Source: Lonicera japonica
Lineage: Eukaryota > Streptophyta > Magnoliopsida > Dipsacales > Caprifoliaceae
Direction of reading: 5' to 3'
Length of the DNA stretch: 64,000 nucleotides
Assembly (NCBI GenBank): GCA_021464415.1
Contig: JAKCWG010000744.1
Location: 62,001-126,000 of the forward strand
A program made the translations under genes and the position numbers. This document shows, one piece after another, positions 11,228 to 23,577 of the stretch (positions are counted from its first letter, which is position 1; every line of letters starts with the position of its first letter). Under the pieces are notes generated by a model. The model searched no databases. It worked only from the letters and a program-made list of their open reading frames with translations, and was not told where the DNA came from.

Positions 11228-12092
11228 TTAACAAATTTCACTGCAATGTGAAGTTTACAGTGCAAATTTCACTACAATGTGAAGTTTGCAGTCTAAATTT
11301 CACTGCAAAGTTCTTATTGCAGTACGTATTTCACTGCAATATGAACTTTGCAGTCCAGAATTTTGCTGCAAAGTTCATATTGCATTCCATATTTCATTGC
11401 AATGTGAGCTTTGTAGTACATCTTTTACTCCAACAGGAAGTTCGTAGTGAAAATTTCACTAAAATGTGAAGTTTGCAATGCAAATTTACTGCAAAGTTCA
11501 TATTGCAGTCCGTATTTCACTGCAATGTGAACTTTGCAGTCCAGAATTTTTGTGCAAAGTTCATGTTGCAGTCCACCTTTTACTCCAACAGGAATTTTCA
11601 AGTGCAAATTTCACCGCAATGTAAAGTTTGCAGCGCAAATTTCACTCCAAATTTCACTGCAATGTGAACTTTGCAGTCCATATTTCAGTGCAATATGAAC
11701 TTTGCAATCCACCTTTTACCCCAACAGGAAGTTTTAAGTGCAAATTTTACTGCAGTGTCAAGTTTGCAGTGCAAATTTCACTGCAATGTGAACTTTACAG
11801 TACATATTTCAGTGCAATGTGAACTTTGCAATCCACCTTTTACTCCAACAGGAAGTTTCAAGTGCAAACTTCACTGCAATATCAAGTTTATAGTGAAAAT
11901 GTCACTGTAATGTGAACTTTGCAGTCCAAATTTCACTGCAAAGTTCATATTGTATGAACTTTGCAGTCCAAAACTTTGGTGCAAAGTTTATATTGCAGTC
12001 CATATTTCACTGCAAAATTCATATTGCATTGCAAATTTCTGTGCATAGTTTCTCTGTTTCACTGCAATATGAACTTTGCAGTCCATATTTTT
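11228..12092. repeat. Palindromic minisatellite array 1
   Basis: About 25-30 diverged copies of a ~30-bp unit with core CTGCAATATGAACTTTGCAG or its reverse complement, separated by TCCATATTTCA-like linkers. Both orientations alternate. Variants include a TTTTACTCCAACAGGAAGTTT spacer unit that recurs several times. It lies in the probable first intron of the ULP gene. All protein-like frames here are by-products of the repeat. Confidence 0.9.
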
Positions 12093-12142
12093 TTACATAT
12101 GCATTCAATGTTTTGTGACAGCTTTTCTTTCACATCTTTTAG

Positions 12143-12747
12143 CGAAGGATAAAGATGCAATTAAAAACAAATGGCAAAGAAAATAGCAGCAGAAACAGTA
12201 GAAAGATCTCCAACAAAGGTTAGAAAGATGGAAACATCTTCCACTCCATCAAAAAGGCATGAAAAATCAAAGGCACAAAAGAGAAGCCTTAAGAAAAAGG
12301 CTAAAACATCTTCTGATCATCAGCCAACGGTACTTCGGTTCAATTTGCAATCGATAGTTAAACTACTTAATGAACAAAGAGATTATATACCCCAAACACA
12401 CTTCGAAGCAATCATGAGAACACCGTTTGGGGTTTTCTTCAAGGCTATTTACGAAAAGAAAGTAGATATCAAAACTATAGATAGAATCTCAAAGCCAATC
12501 ATGTGAATTATGGGGTTATACTCCTTGAAGAAAGACGGATTTGTTATGGGGTAGAAGCTATTATAATTAACCACCGATGACATTGCACTCACTTTTGGAC
12601 TACCAAAAGTAGGAAACGAAGTAGTCCTCTTTTCAAAGACACTTCAAAGATATGAAGATTATAAAGAAAGATGCAATTCTCCTGACATTGATTAAGACGT
12701 TGAAGGAAGAAGGCAAAGAACCTACAGAAGACTTTGCAAGGTTGATG
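12143..12747 (+). pseudogene. ULP gene, N-terminal exon
   Basis: ATG at 12171 opens a lysine/serine-rich, nuclear-looking segment (KKIAAETVERSPTK, then KRSLKKKAKTSS). It continues into FNLQSIVKLLNEQRDYIPQ, HFEAIMRTPFGVFFKAIYE and, in shifted frames, TTDDIALTFGLPKVG and KDAILLTLIKTLKEEGKE. The ALTFGLP block and what surrounds it match my memory of ULP-MULE proteins in other dicots. TGA at 12504, a stop near 12553 and a frame change near 12620 break it. The exon was cut at 12747 by a solo LTR and continues at 15295 with no loss of frame once the LTR and one TGATG copy are removed. Confidence 0.7.
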
Positions 12748-15289
12748 TGTGACGCCCCAAAATCCCGTTTAGAGGATTATACCTCCGGGACCGGGTTAGC
12801 CACGGAGTCGTACGTGACGACAGGTATGAAGTAGTGAAATTTAGAATTTTATACCAAAGACATGCTCGAGTAATAAAATCATTTTAACAGAAAATCTGGC
12901 ATGTGGAGTTTATTCATATAGTAAACCAAATCCTGTCAAAATGTACATATAATCGTTTTCCAATAAACACTCCACATTTAAGAAAGCTCATATATACAAA
13001 GCCTCCAATGAGGTCCCAATCTCAATAAACTTTATATCAAAATACAACACTATAACACATAAACATTCATTAACCGAACAACTAGTACATAAGTCGTTTC
13101 ATAACGACTTGGGTAATCAGAGTTTGTCAGAGCTATCTAGACTCCATAAGCATACCATCCCCGGGAACACCTGCAAAACCTGGTTTGGAAAGTAGGAGTG
13201 AGCCAAACGGGCTCAGTGGGAACTATAAGACTTTGTATAGGAAAATAGATTAAAACCCATGCATGTCATGCCATGTATTATAATGAAAATAGTTTATGAG
13301 CTGCTTCTCTATAAAGAATCACCTCTGAGTAAAATACATTTCATTTTGTATGTACAAGTGTAAATATAGATGCTATATTTCTGAAGCAGCCAATGCACGA
13401 AAAACCTTTTGTGAAGTGCATATATAATGTGCCCGACCCAAAGTACAAGAAATGCAATATATATATATCATTATACTGTACATGCCACAACACCGCGACT
13501 AGATCTATCACATCAATCATATATATCAACTCACATCTAGGATTTTCATAAATCTACTGTGCACAGAGATAGCCAGCATCTCGGTTTCTTCTGCCCAAGG
13601 CAGGGACCACCTACCAGGTCCACCTAGACGCTTCCTCACGCAGCCACACAGGCATACGCTACCTCACGCCGCCATAAAGGCGCACGCTACAATAATACTC
13701 ATGTAGCCACCAAGACTATACGCTACCGGTAATCACCATCTATCTAGTACGAACGGTGTGGCCATCCGATAATCAATACCAAATAATCATAAATACATCA
13801 AATCAATGAAATCATAAGAATATAGGATCCAACATGTACAGATATATAAATACATATATTCCACGTATATTCGTAAAACTTGTATATGTGTATATATCCA
13901 TAGTGTAAAACATGTAGTGGTATTGTTGAGATTTAACAAGATCCGCCAAGTCCGTCAGTTAAGAAAGGAAACCATAAAAATCCTTAGTTTGGGAGGTTTC
14001 ATAACTTTCATTAATTTGGCCCCAAGCCAAGTCTAATATAATCAAACACTGTATACGAGTTCCCAATTAGCCTCCCAATATGATTTAAAGACTTTATTTA
14101 CTCAAAGCATATATGTGTATTTGACCAGCATACTTACGGACTGGCTAGGTAAGTAGAAAATCTCATAAATATGGTTTATAACTTAAAACACAACAACAAT
14201 ACCACTAATATATGTAACTTTGTCCAAAACATACTTTAAATCCCATATATGACATCATATATAAGCGTATCAAAGCTTAGCGTATATACTCATATGCGTA
14301 CTTGAAGGTTATATACTAAACTTTCTCATAAATCATTTAAAATTAGGGCTTTTTGTCTAAAATAGTTATTGATGTCATATATGATGTAAATCTATCAAAA
14401 ATACCCAAAGAAATTGACCCAAGCCCCATGCATATGCAACTTTGAGTAGAAAACCTAGGTTTAGTTTGATTTGGTGTAAATAGGTTGTAATAACTTGAAA
14501 AGAAGTTTAGATACTATTGTTCCCACCTTAAGATGGTCAATCCCTCGAAGTATTGCAGAAGAATCGAGCCGAAACCGCGTAGATGCGAAAATCCCCAATT
14601 TCTCTTCAAAACCCTAGCTATGGTGGAATTGGATGGAGAAGGAGATGGAATTGATGATGAAGATGATGATGATGGCATGGATTTGTTGTGGGATAAGAGG
14701 CCTTGAATGATCCCTCTTAAGCCCCTCAAATTCGCCCCTCTTTCTCTCTCTAAAGGCTCTCCAATGGGGGGGATTAAATGAGGAAGAAAAGAGATGAAGA
14801 AATATAAAAAATCTCGCCAGAACCATGTAGTCGACTCCCCCAGTGTTCATGGAGTCGACTCCATGGCTTAATTTCTGTCTCCTTCAATTTTTGGTCAACA
14901 GCTCGACTTTGGACGCACTTTTGGGCATCAAGGAGTTGGAATTGGGTCTCGGCCAAAACACGAAAGTTGTATAGGGCATTGAAATGAAGACATGGCCAAA
15001 AACGGGGACTCATTTGGAGTTCAGATGAGGAAGTTATGGTAATCCAAAGTCGGGTAAAAATAACTTATTGTGTAGGTTCCAAACTTGTGATTTTCGAGCC
15101 GATTTCTGTCCGAGCCACCCGAAACAACTTATGGTCATTATAATACAATTAAATATGTTGATATGACTTTATGGAAGTTTTCAAACCATTCCAACCTTCC
15201 AGAACCCAATTTGGCCATCCGGAGCCTGAATTTGCCTTATACGCGACTTAGGCCGTGATTTACGAGAGATGATTAAACCGGGTGTTACA
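12748..15289 (-). mobile_element. Solo LTR, family A (Gypsy-type, 2.5 kb)
   Basis: Plus strand begins TGTGACGCCCCAAAATCC and ends CCGGGTGTTACA, so the element's own reading is TGTAACACCCGG...GGCGTCACA. Flanking TGATG copies at 12743-12747 and 15290-15294 form a 5-bp duplication, and no internal domain is present: a solo LTR from LTR-LTR recombination. It matches the LTRs at 17866 and 23578 along most of its length. The orientation is assigned from the young relative, whose primer site is visible. Confidence 0.9.
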
Positions 15290-15294
15290 TGATG

Positions 15295-15492
15295 ATACTG
15301 TACATGGTTGTCACTCATTTCCTTGCCAGTTCACAAGGTTCAGTTGGCTAGTCCTTCATTTCGCACATCGAGGATTTTGACAACATAAGCAAGATAGCAT
15401 GGGCCAAAGTGTTCTCCAATCACTTGATGCAAAATGTCAAAAAATATTACAACAAGCCTTTCAAAACTCCTAGCTGTGTCCTTCAAGTTCTT
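15295..15492 (+). pseudogene. ULP gene exon continuation
   Basis: Continues the interrupted exon: ILYMVVTHFLASSQGS, then a TAG where tryptophan is expected, then FISHIEDFDNISKIAWAKVF and NHLMQNVKKYYNKPFKT. It ends at a good donor, CTT|GTAAGT (15493). After an 84-bp intron and a TTGCAG acceptor (15576) the frame continues in phase. Confidence 0.75.
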
Positions 15493-15576
15493 GTAAGTAT
15501 TTCAATACTTTAATCTAAAAATTAGCTACGATAACATAGTACATTCATTTGACATTTATTTTTCATAAAATTGCAG

Positions 15577-15674
15577 TATTGGTTCTGTGAGCATTACAAA
15601 ATAATTGAACCAATTGAAAGATACAAGGATGAAATACCAAGGTTTGTTTGTTGGAATCATTTTCAAGCTAGAAA
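15577..15674 (+). pseudogene. ULP gene exon, cut by LTR B
   Basis: YWFCEHYKIIEPIERYKDE and IPRFVCWNHFQARN follow in frame from the previous exon. The sequence is interrupted at 15675 by the start of long LTR B. A possible remainder (SNLSLDKLDTEKVGY) reads in one frame at about 27250-27290, just past that LTR. Confidence 0.7.
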
Positions 15675-17865
15675 TGTGACGCCCCGAATCCCGTTATGAG
15701 ATTTTCACCTCCGGGACCCGGTTAATCACGGATGCCGTACGCGACGGCGGGTTAAAATATAAAAATCACGACTTTTAAAAAACTTTTCCTCAATAAAATG
15801 TCCAGTTTTACAAATGCTCGGTATGTGGAGCTTACTTAAATAAAAACCAAACCCGTAAGGTTTACAAAACACATTCACATTCACACAATCACATTCAACT
15901 CCACATATATATATATAAAAACCGTTTGTACAAATCCATAGCCCATTACATAAATGCAAAGAGTTTAATAAAACAAAAGATTATATACAACCAGGTCCTT
16001 AGTTCAAGGACTACAAAAGATATAGGACATCAGAGGCTACTAGACTCGTAAACCACGCGCCAATCCCCGATGCTTGACCTGCAAAACTGTTTAGAAAATG
16101 GGGTGAGCCAAATCCGGGCTCAGTGGGAACTATATAGGTTTTATATAGAAAATAGTTGTTTTACGTTAATACAGCAGTTTGAAAACCATGCAATGCAATG
16201 CAACTCACACATCCGTGTGTGCAAAACCCACTAGGAATCTCATCCTAGTAACCAGGAAGCTGACTATTCAATCAACCTATCCCATCCGAAGACCTCCCAT
16301 GGAATACCTTAAGTCGATCTCACATCACTAGTGAATCGTAGATATAAACCTTCTTAATACATTCCCAAGTGTAACTCAAGGCTATACTATGCTATCCGGT
16401 ACCTATACCGTATGTTGTGACAGTTGGCCAAGTATCTATCATTTTCTCTTTAGTTATAGTACGTTATGAATTCCATACTTGGCCACCTACGAGGCCTTAT
16501 CCCTACTTCGTTCTCACAACCAAGCCACGTACTCACACTTGTATACCAGGTTTCTATGGCCATTAGCTATCAATGCTTTTCACTTTATCTGTTAATACAT
16601 TATGATTGGCCAACGCTTTCCTGTGTATATTATGTTCCTTTACGATCGTGTCTATATCATTGTTCTTACTAAAGGCACACTCGCTCGAGGAAACATATCA
16701 CCAACCATGCCATACAAGATATGATACAATACAATAATAATGATAATATAAACAATTCACATCCACAACACAACAATCCATATCATATCTCCAGTATAGT
16801 GCCTCAGTTTCACCCCACGGTCTGACCAGGCCCAGAACAGAGAATCCAGCGAGTCCCGAAGGATCCAAAGCTCTTGTCCATGTCTCCTCTAGGTGAGGTG
16901 GCGGCTCAGGGATTTGGTTCTCCAAGTAGGTCATTCGGAGATAGCCCATGCGACGGTCACTTTCCCGGGGAACAACACTCCGAATAGTTAATGAGGTGAA
17001 CGCCCATACAAGCTTCCACGACACCCTAGAGAAATTACACCAGGCGATACCTAGTAGGGTGATGACCATTAGTAGCCCAACTACTTTCCGGGGACTCACT
17101 ATTTGGGAAGTAGTGGCACACGGGACCTGCTCCGCTTGCCGGGGAAACTCGTCTAACCAAGGACACATAGTCCAGTTGGAAGGCAAGATACCTAGAGTGG
17201 GCTCTCCTTTGTGGGCACAAACAACCACCGGCGGAGTCACCGACTTCATTTTCCCCGTGCACGGTTTAGGGCCTTTTCACCCATGGGCGGCAATAGGCGG
17301 CCCTCTTTCGAGTCACAGGGAGCTACCCGGTGCTCGGTATATCATCATATCCAGCCCATATGTGTGATCACAGTAACATACATCACATTCATTCATTTCC
17401 CACAATGAATATCATCATCATCATCAATCATACATCACACATATGGCTAAGCATCACATATATAATCATACAAGCGCCCACTCATCCATTTATCATCATT
17501 AACATCATCGTCAATCATTTCTACAAGAGTATTCATCACTCGTATACTTCATATGTTTATCGTCACATGATCATTCTCATAATAAGGCCAATTGGTTCAT
17601 TATTAACGTCATATATCTCATTATGTGTTTTATGATGATACTCACGTCATCCTATCAAGCCATGTATTGGTTATTACGATTCTAGCTCATCCGGCATACT
17701 AATACCACTCGCCTAGGTGTCCGTGTCCATGACCAGGGGCAATCCGTGCCCTAACAACTATGTTTCATGTGTTCTAACGAGTATCGAGACTAAACTCTCG
17801 TTACTAGTGCCTAGCGCGCTCTACGCAAGCCACTAGACTCGTACGCTAAGGCTTCTCGCTCCACC

Positions 17866-19964
17866 TGTGACGCCCCAAAATCCCGTTTAAAGGATTTCAC
17901 CTCTGGGACCCGGTTAGTCACGGAGTCGTTCGCGACGACAGGTAATAAGACATAGATCATAACTTATAAAAAAGAGGAATTCTATGTAAAGTAGTAACTT
18001 TTGAAAATTTGGCATGTGGAGTTTATTTATAAAGCAATACCAAAACCTGTTAGAATTTATATACAATCCATATACAATAGATACTCCACATTTAAGGAAA
18101 ATTATTCATACAAAGCCTCAACTGAGGTCTCAATCTTAATGAACTTTATATCAAAATACAACACTGTAATACCTAGTCATATACTAACTAATCAAGTAAA
18201 ACATGAGTCGTTTTATAACGACTAAGTGATCAGGGTTCATCAGAGCTATCTAGACTTGTACTCGTACCATTCCCGCGAACACCTGCAAAACCTGGTTTGG
18301 AAAATGGGAGTGAGCCAAACGGGCTCAGTGGGAACTATAAGAGTTTGTATAGGAGAATAGGTTAGAAATCATGCATGCCATGCAATGCAATATAATGAAA
18401 GTAGTTTATGTGCTGCTTCTCAGTAATAAATCACATTTCTCTTTGTATATACAAATATAAATACATATACACATGTGAAGCAGCTAATGCAGGGAAACCT
18501 TTCGTAGAATGTATATATAATGCCCCCAACCCAAAGTACAAGAAAAGCAATGTACGTATACATATACATCATCGTACTACATAAGCCACAACACCGCGAC
18601 TAGATCTATCACATCAATCACATATATCAACTCACGTCTAGGATTTTCATATATCTACTGTACAGAGATAGCCGGCACTCGGTTTCTTCTGCCCAAGGCA
18701 GGGACCACCTACCAGGTCCACCTAGACGCTACCTCACGTAGCCACACAAGCATACGCTACCTCACGCAGCCACACAGGCATACGCTACCTCACGCCGCCA
18801 TAAAGGCGCACGCTACAATAATACTCACGTAGCCACCAAGGCTATACGCTACCGGTAATCACCATCTATCTAGTACGAACGGTGTGGCCATCCGATGTAA
18901 AATCACAATAATCATAAATACATCAAATCAATGAAATCATAAGAATATAGAATCCAACATGTACAGTTATGCAAATACATATATTCCATGTATATTCGTA
19001 TAACTCGTATATATGTATATCCATCCATGTTATGGGTACTTACACACTTTGTAAAACACGTAGTGGTATTGTTGTTAAGGTTGTACAAGATCTGCCAAGT
19101 CCGTCAATTAATAAAGGAAACCAGAAAAATCCTTAGTTTGGGAGGTTTCACATGCTTTCATCAATTTGGCCCCAAGCCAAGTCTAATATACTCAAACAAT
19201 GTATATAAGTTCCCAAATAGCCTCCCATTATGATTTAAAGACTTCATTCATTCAAAACATATTTATGTATTTGACCAGCATATTTACGGACTGGCTAGGT
19301 AAGTAGAAAATCTCATAAATATGGTTTATAGCTAAAAACACAACAACAATACCACCAATATATATACTTTGTCTCAACACATACTTATAAAATCATGTAT
19401 CGCATTGCATATATGCGTATCATAGTATATAGTTCATAATCTTATCCGTATATAGGGGTTTCATACCAAACTTTAGGAAATTAAGATAGAAATGGCGATT
19501 TCTAGTATAATCCACCATATATAATCATATCAAGTCCAAATCAACCAAAGAAATAAGAGAAATCAACCCAAACCCCATGAATGTGCGATTTAGGTAGAAA
19601 AACCCTAGGTTTAGTTTGATTTGAGGTGAATAAGATGTAATCGTAAGAAACCTTGTTTAAATACTATTGTTCCCACCTTAGGAGGGTCAATCCCTCGAAG
19701 AATCGCCAACGAATTGAGCCGGGGAAGCACGGATACGAAAACCCCCAATTTGAAGCTCCAAAACCCTAGAAATGGTGGATGAAGGTGGAGAAGATGATGA
19801 AGATGGTGATGATAGCGTGGTTTTGATGCGGAAGAAATTGCCTTAGATGATCACAAGATCCTTCCCCAAAATTGCCCTCAATCTCTCTCTAAAGGCTCTC
19901 CAATTGGTGGGGTGAAATGAGGATGAAAGGAGAAGAAGAAATATATAAAAAACCTGTCCAGCGC
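17866..19964 (-). repeat. Truncated 3' LTR of the LARD-like element
   Basis: Matches 23578-25676 base for base at a constant offset of 5712. Similarity stops abruptly after CAGCGC at 19964, exactly where the intact LTR enters its first GGAGTCGACTCC palindrome. It includes a short minisatellite of CGCTACCTCACG(C/T)AGCCACACA units at about 18727-18800. Confidence 0.92.
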
Positions 19965-22900
19965 TAAAAGATCACTCGTCAATGAAAGGAAAAGTACACT
20001 CGTCAATGAAAAATACACTCGTCAATGAAAAATAATTCCGAACTCAAAGATCAGAACAATAGGAACAATCGTAACAAACGGTAAAGAAGAAAGGTCACAT
20101 GACTAAAAGTTACCTAATTCATTCTCTCTAACAAGCCACAACCTCATTAAGATGTTCAATGGAAAGAGATACTGACCAAACATGAGGGTTTTCAACCGCT
20201 AATACACATGAACAAAGTAGCGGAAGATAGAACTTTCCTTATACACCCTCTATATCTTACTTAACTTATCAAGAAATGCGATGATCTTGTCTTCACCATC
20301 CTATTGTCAAACCACTACGTTCTTCAACTCAATATAAGCACTATGTTCAAAATCTGCCTCTAAATGGCTTTAGAAGTTTCCAACTCAAGAAACTTAGGAT
20401 GATCATATTGTAATACGGGGTGATTGCAGTTCCGTAACAAGAAATTAAGTTGGTAATCCTCAAATAAGTTCTCAAGTGACAATAAGTTTCAAATACAAAA
20501 GGGGTTTAAGTGTCTTATTACTCACGAAAAAGTACCATCTCCAAAGAATCATAGATGACTGATGGTCCCGAAACTTGATGGCTAGATGTATACACGGTAC
20601 ATGTGTAATCTTTTTCTCCCAATTCCGGTTAAGATAACTATGGTGTTATCCAGCCAGTAGAAAGATAGTTCTACTAGAGTTTAGAAGTACTAGACCAAAA
20701 TCATTACCGTTTGATTATGGAAACCAAATTCCATATCCTACATTGAAATTCTAACTGGATTCTAACTCCATCCAATCGGAACAAGCAGATGAGGAGAAAT
20801 GCATGGTTCAATCTCCAAAATGAATTAGAATAACTCACATAATTACAAAATTCAAATACTTAGGAGGTCATTTCAAAATATAAGCGGTAGCTATACTAAC
20901 AAATGCATTCCTTGCCTTGAACGTCTCCTCTTAGCCTAGATGAATTTCCTGAACTGAGAATGAAATTTTAAAGAATGTCAAGTAAACTTCAGGTGAAGAG
21001 GATAGGCTCACCAAAAAGGGTGTGAGGTCTTCTCATCTGTATACACAATCTCGCAATCATTTCGCAATCGTAACCCCGGTTACTCCATTAGTAACCCAGG
21101 ATGCAAAGCATCACCATACACAGGACTGAATCGAATGACATGGTATGAATACTGCATATTCGAACTGTAAGGATTTCCTCATAAGGTATCTGTCATGCAT
21201 AGCATTTCCAATAAAAGGAATTTATAGGATCTTACCTTGTCTCTCCCTTAACAGGCAATAAACACATATCTCTGGAAAATATGTTGGGGATTCCACTATA
21301 CAAAGAGCGAAAGTAATACACTTATAGTATGCTGGCATGATCTTAGGAGAGTTCCTACTCCTTCAAAGGATGTTACTCATACCCAATAAAATAATTCAGA
21401 CTGTTCTCCCCCGAGCCAGAACAAACTTTGACACACCCAAATATATATATATATATAGTTGTATGACTGAAAGGGAATAGCGGCAGAAATGAGGTCTACT
21501 TACCTCAATCGAGTGTCGTCTCCCCTCCTTAAAGGGTTTGCCCATTATTGAATTCAATAAGGCTTGAATCTGGAGTACCTCTTCAAATCCCAAACTAAAA
21601 TCAAGAAGGGACTAGGAAGGTCTCAAGCTTAAAATGCTTACCTCATCATCATCTGAACTCTTGAATTAAGGTAGGAGAAATTCTTACTAGAACACTCACT
21701 CCAACTTAACATATGATTTTCTGCTCCAAACTTCTCCTTTTGTGAAAGCTCGCTTTACAACTAGCATACACTTCACTGTAATTAGGTGTCCACACAGGAG
21801 GGTAGGGACAATTTCTTAAAATTTCTCATCTCATAGAGGCTAACTCAATAAGGGTCAAGCAACGGTACACCTCATGTACCAGAGGTACTGCACCTTCTAA
21901 CATGAGGAGAGTTCAAAGACTAAGTTCATTGAGCCACTTCTTATATACCATTACGCTATCATTGAGCCATTCGAACAAACCTCCCCTATCATAATGAATG
22001 AAATCACATTCACGTTGACTGTGTACCCAAAGCTCCGCTTAAGAAAGAAACAAGAGAAATGAAATAGAGGAGCATATAGTTCTACTAAGGATTCCATGTC
22101 TTTTTACCACGAGATACAACTGTTAAACAAACACTCTCCTTCAAGATTTACCAATGGAGTTCACTTCTAATCCCTTTACAAATCAAACTCTCATAGTCCA
22201 AATGCAATATACTTAATAAAGATAAAAGGCTTACAATAGAAATAGTCACCCTAGCCTCAATTCGACAAGTTCGCAAGCTTTCGCTGCGTTACTCTGATAG
22301 GTCCCCCTAATGAAAATGGAATAGAATTGTCCTTCAGACGAATTCGTTGTGGGTTCCTTATTGCGAAGGAAATATGAGTCTGCAGCTAGTATGAATGAGA
22401 AATCTTGCAAATTTCATGAAAGATACTCTCCTATCACTTTAGGGAATGGAGCATAACACATATTTACTGAAGACAAGGTTCACTAAACTAGTTCTTGTTC
22501 CCAATTGAACTTACTCGGCTAACAAAATGAGAATTCGATTCCCAAATAAGCATATTCAATGCTTCTCCCCGAACATGAACATCTACAACCACCCATTTTC
22601 GAAAGAAAATATATATAAAGTATGTCTCACCACAGTCATATACCTCTTATTCCAAGGGATAAAACAACTCAAGCACACACGAGGTATCAGCGTTCATAAG
22701 AAAATCCAGTCACAAATCCATATCGAATCGAGACTCTTAGGATCAAGTACATAGGCATACACAACCAAACTGTACCAGTCTCCATTATTCCATATCAAGT
22801 TTAGACTCAGGAGATAGAATATAGGTACAAGCGTGACTAAACTTGGTCATTCTCGTACTTTCCAGGTGGGTTTTCAAGAAAATTTGCTCACCATACCACC

Positions 22901-23562
22901 ATAAAATAATCATCTTGCCAAAGAGATCTCGCCAGCCAAATGATTTCTAGAACAATGTAAAAGTTTACTCGTAACAGGGTAGTCAATCTGAATATAATCC
23001 ACAGATTTCCTCTCTCGTAACTAGACTTACAAGTCCGAACGCGGCCGTACAGATATAGTGGAACGATCATCCACGTACTAGGGTCACCCCTCAAGAAAAT
23101 CGAAGAAGAAACAATGGGGTAAACACAGGGAATAGGACTTTAGCAGCCACTCTCCTACGAGTACGCCACGTTCTAACCTCAGTCAGCAGTAGTGGACTGG
23201 TGGTTTATCAGATAGTCAACCGTTGGCCGGTGAATGACTATGACATAATCCATCAGTCGCCTTTTGCTCACATAGTGGCAGAACTAATCCTGAACACAAA
23301 TCTCATATGTAAACAGGTGATATAGGAGCCAATGATATAAATAATTTACGAAAGAGGCCAAAAGAATTAATCAAGAACTTTGTGAATGGACGTAGCCAAG
23401 ACAAGCCACATCTCCTTTCACAATTCTCCCATTTTCCAAATATCCTAATCGGTAGAATCTTATTGCAGGATAGCGTACTAATCTTCCGAGGAAAACTATA
23501 ACTACTCGCACCCCTAATCTCCGATCTACCCATGGATCCCCCGAGGAAAAGTCAAACCTATA
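19965..23562 (-). other. Non-coding interior of the LARD-like element
   Basis: 3.6 kb with no recognisable gag, protease, integrase or RT on either strand. Frames of 65-80 codons (for example 23303-23533 minus) have no family features. Three near copies of CACTCGTCAATGAAA lie at 19973-20029, directly beside the LTR truncation. The polypurine tract expected next to the 3' LTR was lost with the truncated U3. Confidence 0.7.
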
Positions 23563-23574
23563 GCTCTGATACCA
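23563..23574 (-). promoter_or_regulatory. Primer-binding site of the LARD-like element
   Basis: Minus strand TGGTATCAGAGC, three bases from the 5' LTR start at 23578, complementary to plant initiator-methionine tRNA. It fixes the minus orientation of the element and hence of family A. Confidence 0.9.
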
Positions 23575-23577
23575 ACT

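Noticed and set aside
11209..12152. Overlapping frames rich in Cys, Gln and Phe (MNFAVQ-, LQYELCSPYF-like) that look like small secreted peptides; the same in the other four arrays.
   Set aside because: They occur in all frames and both strands of a tandem palindromic repeat, so they are repeat artefacts, not genes.
16698..17367. Long overlapping frames on both strands inside LTR B (183 and 139 codons).
   Set aside because: They lie in an LTR and have no recognisable domain. The two strands mirror each other over a GC-richer patch.
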